A stretch of DNA of 7,315 nt, taken from positions 1-7,315 of the forward strand of contig JAISYA010000151.1 in the NCBI GenBank assembly GCA_031270205.1, written 5' to 3'. A program made the position numbers and the translations under genes. The notes under the pieces were generated by a model. The model ran no database searches and had not been told where the DNA came from. It was given only the letters and a program-made list of their open reading frames with translations. This DNA comes from Treponema sp. GTDB lineage: Bacteria > Spirochaetota > Spirochaetia > Treponematales > Breznakiellaceae. Every line of letters starts with the position of its first letter. The stretch's first letter is position 1. Positions 6,152 through 7,315 of this stretch are shown here, piece by piece.

Positions 6152-6625
6152 AAAATCCTCCGTAGTTATGTTTTCCGGCTGTTCGCTGTTGAGCGCCGGT
6201 AATTGCAGATTTGGGGTATTGGTAAGCGCGGCCCGGAGTATGCAGTTGATTTCCCCCTGTTCGTCCGAATAAAACACCGGTGAAATATACCGGTATTCTT
6301 TCTTATTTAGAGCATCCCTGCCTTTTTCCGTCCATTCCACATCGGCCCAGATAGCGCCGTTTTCGTCCGCGCTGAGATTGCTCATCCAGCCAAAAGCCGG
6401 AGACGCTCCGCCTTTTGGAGCCGCTAAGTCTGTAGAGTGATTTTCGTCAATGGGGAGCGAGGGCAACCGTGCGTTTGAATTAAGCGCGACCTGTTTCGGT
6501 TTACTGTTTTTCCATTTGCGCCCATCCCGCCCGGCAACAATTGCGGCGGCGGGGACAAGTTCAATGCGGCTTGGGATGCCCTCTTCAAAATTGAGGGATA
6601 AAAAAAAACTGCCCGTTCTTTCCAT
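5660..6625 (-). CDS. I: Head maturation protease with fused scaffold, Mu gpI-like
   Basis: A 321-residue protein. The N-terminal half matches the Mu I protease: VPAAAIVAGRDGRKW at 24-38, LPIDENHSTDL at 57-67, GGASPAFGWMSNL at 72-84, VEWTEKGRDAL at 97-107, EYRYISPVFY at 110-119 and LTNTPNLQLPALN at 134-146. By analogy with phage prohead proteases, His63 and Ser115 are the probable catalytic pair; this is inference. The C-terminal half is Ala/Lys/Glu-rich and probably coiled, as for a scaffold, and can be made separately (see 5660-6151). The protein cleaves scaffold and head proteins during maturation. The ATG at 6625 has only a weak ribosome site (TAGG). The first codons contain a T9 run at 6600-6608. 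It is the first gene after the 36-base gap and likely leads the structural operon. Confidence 0.92.
   Translation of the reverse strand: MERTGSFFLSLNFEEGIPSRIELVPAAAIVAGRDGRKWKNSKPKQVALNSNARLPSLPIDENHSTDLAAPKGGASPAFGWMSNLSADENGAIWADVEWTEKGRDALNKKEYRYISPVFYSDEQGEINCILRAALTNTPNLQLPALNSEQPENITTEDFMDKELCAALGLAETATVNDALAVIEKLKTAQNAAQSIDLAAYAPRVELNTALERAVSAEKQVADLNAAQLKKEAEAAVDEAVKAGKIPPALKDTYINMCATQAGLEQFKDIAAKTPAIIDGKPQAPAGTPPASEVSLNAEDAAFAKAAGYSVDEWKKIREAGK
6152..6163 (-). promoter_or_regulatory. Strong internal ribosome binding site for the nested scaffold
   Basis: On the coding strand this reads ACGGAGGATTTT followed by ATG. A five-base GGAGG core at optimal five-base spacing inside a coding region is unlikely to be incidental here, because it coincides with the protease-scaffold boundary. 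The codons used (ACG GAG GAT TTT) form the Thr-Glu-Asp-Phe linker of the protease. Confidence 0.7.
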
Positions 6626-6655
6626 ACGGACAGCCTATAGAAACAACGCTCAATT

Positions 6656-6674
6656 TTTATACTAATCGTGATTA
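6656..6674 (-). promoter_or_regulatory. Possible promoter/operator between mor and protease I
   Basis: Between Mor and protease I there are 36 non-coding bases. On the coding strand TATAAA (6661-6656) matches five of six bases of a -10 element and would start transcription about 24 bases before the protease ATG. Just upstream, overlapping the last Mor codons, is a perfect 5-bp inverted repeat with a two-base centre, TAATCACGATTA (6674-6663). No -35 hexamer is seen at the right distance (CCGAAA), which would be expected for an activator-dependent promoter. In Mu the P-I late promoter lies upstream of gene I and is activated by C. Whether the upstream Mor-like protein acts here is speculation. 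Confidence 0.3.
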
Positions 6675-7144
6675 TTGCTTTCGGCCAGCTCCAGAAAGGG
6701 GAGATAGGGCATTGATGGTTTCAGCTTTTCGTGTCGTCCTTCTTTCCAGAGATTATAAGCGAAAGTAAAACTTATATTGTATTCTCTGGCAAGGTCGTTC
6801 ATACTGCCTTCGTCATTCCCGTACCGGGCATAAATTTCAAGCGCAATAATTTTGCGGAAGGCCGTCCTCTCCATTGGGATGTATAATTGCATATTGCCGT
6901 ACAACCGCATAATCCTGCAAACAATCTCTTCCGCCGCCGGATCGCCTACCGCATCCGCGATAACACGGCGTAGATTCTCCGCAGATTCTCCATTTTCTTT
7001 TTTTGCCGGGATATAGATCATCTGACCGCCGTAGTAACGGCATAAAGAACGAATCGCTTTTTGCGCGATCTTCGATGATACTCCGTCCCCGGCGCAGGAG
7101 AGGATCAAATCTTCTACCAGAGAATTGTCGCCGGACTTACCCAT
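6662..7144 (-). CDS. Mor/C-family transcription activator with duplicated dimerisation motif
   Basis: A 160-residue protein (Mu Mor is 129). The C-terminal part has a helix-turn-helix near 112-136 (EGSMNDLAREYNISFTFAYN), preceded by TAFRKIIALEIYARYGN, as in the Mor/C family. The typical 'GG..IYIP' dimerisation strand is present twice: RYYGGQMIYIP at 36-46 and RLYGNMQLYIP at 80-90, each preceded by a helix (SKIAQKAIRSLC and AEEIVCRIM). In Mu, Mor activates the middle promoter and C the late promoters; this protein could serve either role. The ATG has GGAGG six bases upstream, and its first eight bases overlap the GemA gene end. The gemA-mor order is that of Mu (gp16, gp17). The residues after 137 (HEKLKPSMPYLPFLELAESN) form a C-terminal tail. 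Confidence 0.85.
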   Translation of the reverse strand: MGKSGDNSLVEDLILSCAGDGVSSKIAQKAIRSLCRYYGGQMIYIPAKKENGESAENLRRVIADAVGDPAAEEIVCRIMRLYGNMQLYIPMERTAFRKIIALEIYARYGNDEGSMNDLAREYNISFTFAYNLWKEGRHEKLKPSMPYLPFLELAESNNHD

Positions 7145-7315
7145 TCAATGCCTCCGAAGTATCAGGATCGAATCCAGCTTTGACCATCATGTCCCGGAGC
7201 GCCAGAATTACTTCTCTTGCACTGTAAACCGTAAGAAAGCGCAGGGTCTTGACGTGGGCGATGCGGTTTACAAAAGTTCGAAGCGCAGCATCGCTTTTGT
7301 TTCGGGCGCACTTTT
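7137..7315 (-). CDS. gemA: GemA-like protein (Mu gp16, DUF1018), C-terminal part
   Basis: An open frame enters from the right edge and ends at TAA 7139-7137; 58 residues are visible and the start is outside. The segment KSDAALRTFVNRIAHVKTLR then FLTVYSAREVILALRDM matches the end of the GemA/DUF1018 family ('s..ALraFvkr.tgv..lrwLt..qa.kVIeaLk.w'). In Mu, GemA is an early protein that affects host gene expression and DNA supercoiling, and sits just before mor. Here the genes overlap by eight bases, and the mor ribosome site lies inside this frame. The last ten residues (DPDTSEALNG) extend past the conserved part. The call rests on one conserved block plus Mu-like gene order. Confidence 0.78.
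   Translation of the reverse strand, partial: KCARNKSDAALRTFVNRIAHVKTLRFLTVYSAREVILALRDMMVKAGFDPDTSEALNG

Noticed and set aside
1..7315. CRISPR arrays, tRNA genes, insertion sequences, attachment sites, rho-independent terminators
   Set aside because: None was seen. Genes abut or overlap throughout, and the only gap over 20 bases (6626-6661) holds no hairpin plus T-run.

Overview
The window is a stretch of a Mu-like transposable prophage (or phage). All genes lie on the minus strand, so transcription runs from the right edge (7315) to the left edge (1). Every product that can be placed has a counterpart in phage Mu or Haemophilus FluMu: GemA, a Mor/C-type activator, head protease I with nested scaffold Z, major head protein T, gp35/FluMu-type protein, gp36, gpG, gp37, tail sheath L, tail tube M, gp41 tail assembly chaperone and the start of the tape measure protein. 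The contractile tail genes (sheath plus tube) indicate a myovirus. The DNA is moderately GC-rich, strong AGGAGG-type ribosome sites are common, and TGA is used as a stop. This fits a bacterium using the standard code, most likely Gram-negative as for most Mu-like phages. No host gene is present, so I do not name a taxon.

Layout in transcription order: (1) 7315-6662, end of the early/middle region: the C-terminus of a GemA (gp16, DUF1018) protein overlapping a Mor-family activator whose dimerisation motif appears twice. (2) 6661-6626, the only gap between genes longer than 20 bases; it has a TATAAA hexamer beside a 12-base palindrome and may hold the structural-operon promoter. (3) 6625-4719, head module: protease I, scaffold Z inside it from its own strong ribosome site, and major capsid T. 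(4) 4701-2764, head-tail connector and tail completion genes: gp35-like, gp36, gpG, gp37. (5) 2761-1, tail module: sheath, tube, chaperone with a predicted -1 frameshift extension, and the first 128 residues of the tape measure protein.

The genes are packed with ATGA or TGATG overlaps or gaps of at most 17 bases, so this looks like one translationally coupled operon. T forms the shell around the Z scaffold, which I removes. gp36, gpG and gp37 probably finish the connector and tail ends. The two chaperone forms load onto the tape measure while tube and sheath polymerise.

Most noteworthy points: the clear recoding signature between the chaperone and the tape measure; the nested scaffold start; the double-motif Mor protein; and the direct junction of gemA-mor to protease I. 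Lysis, terminase, portal and gpF genes, which separate these in Mu, are absent here and must lie elsewhere or be missing.
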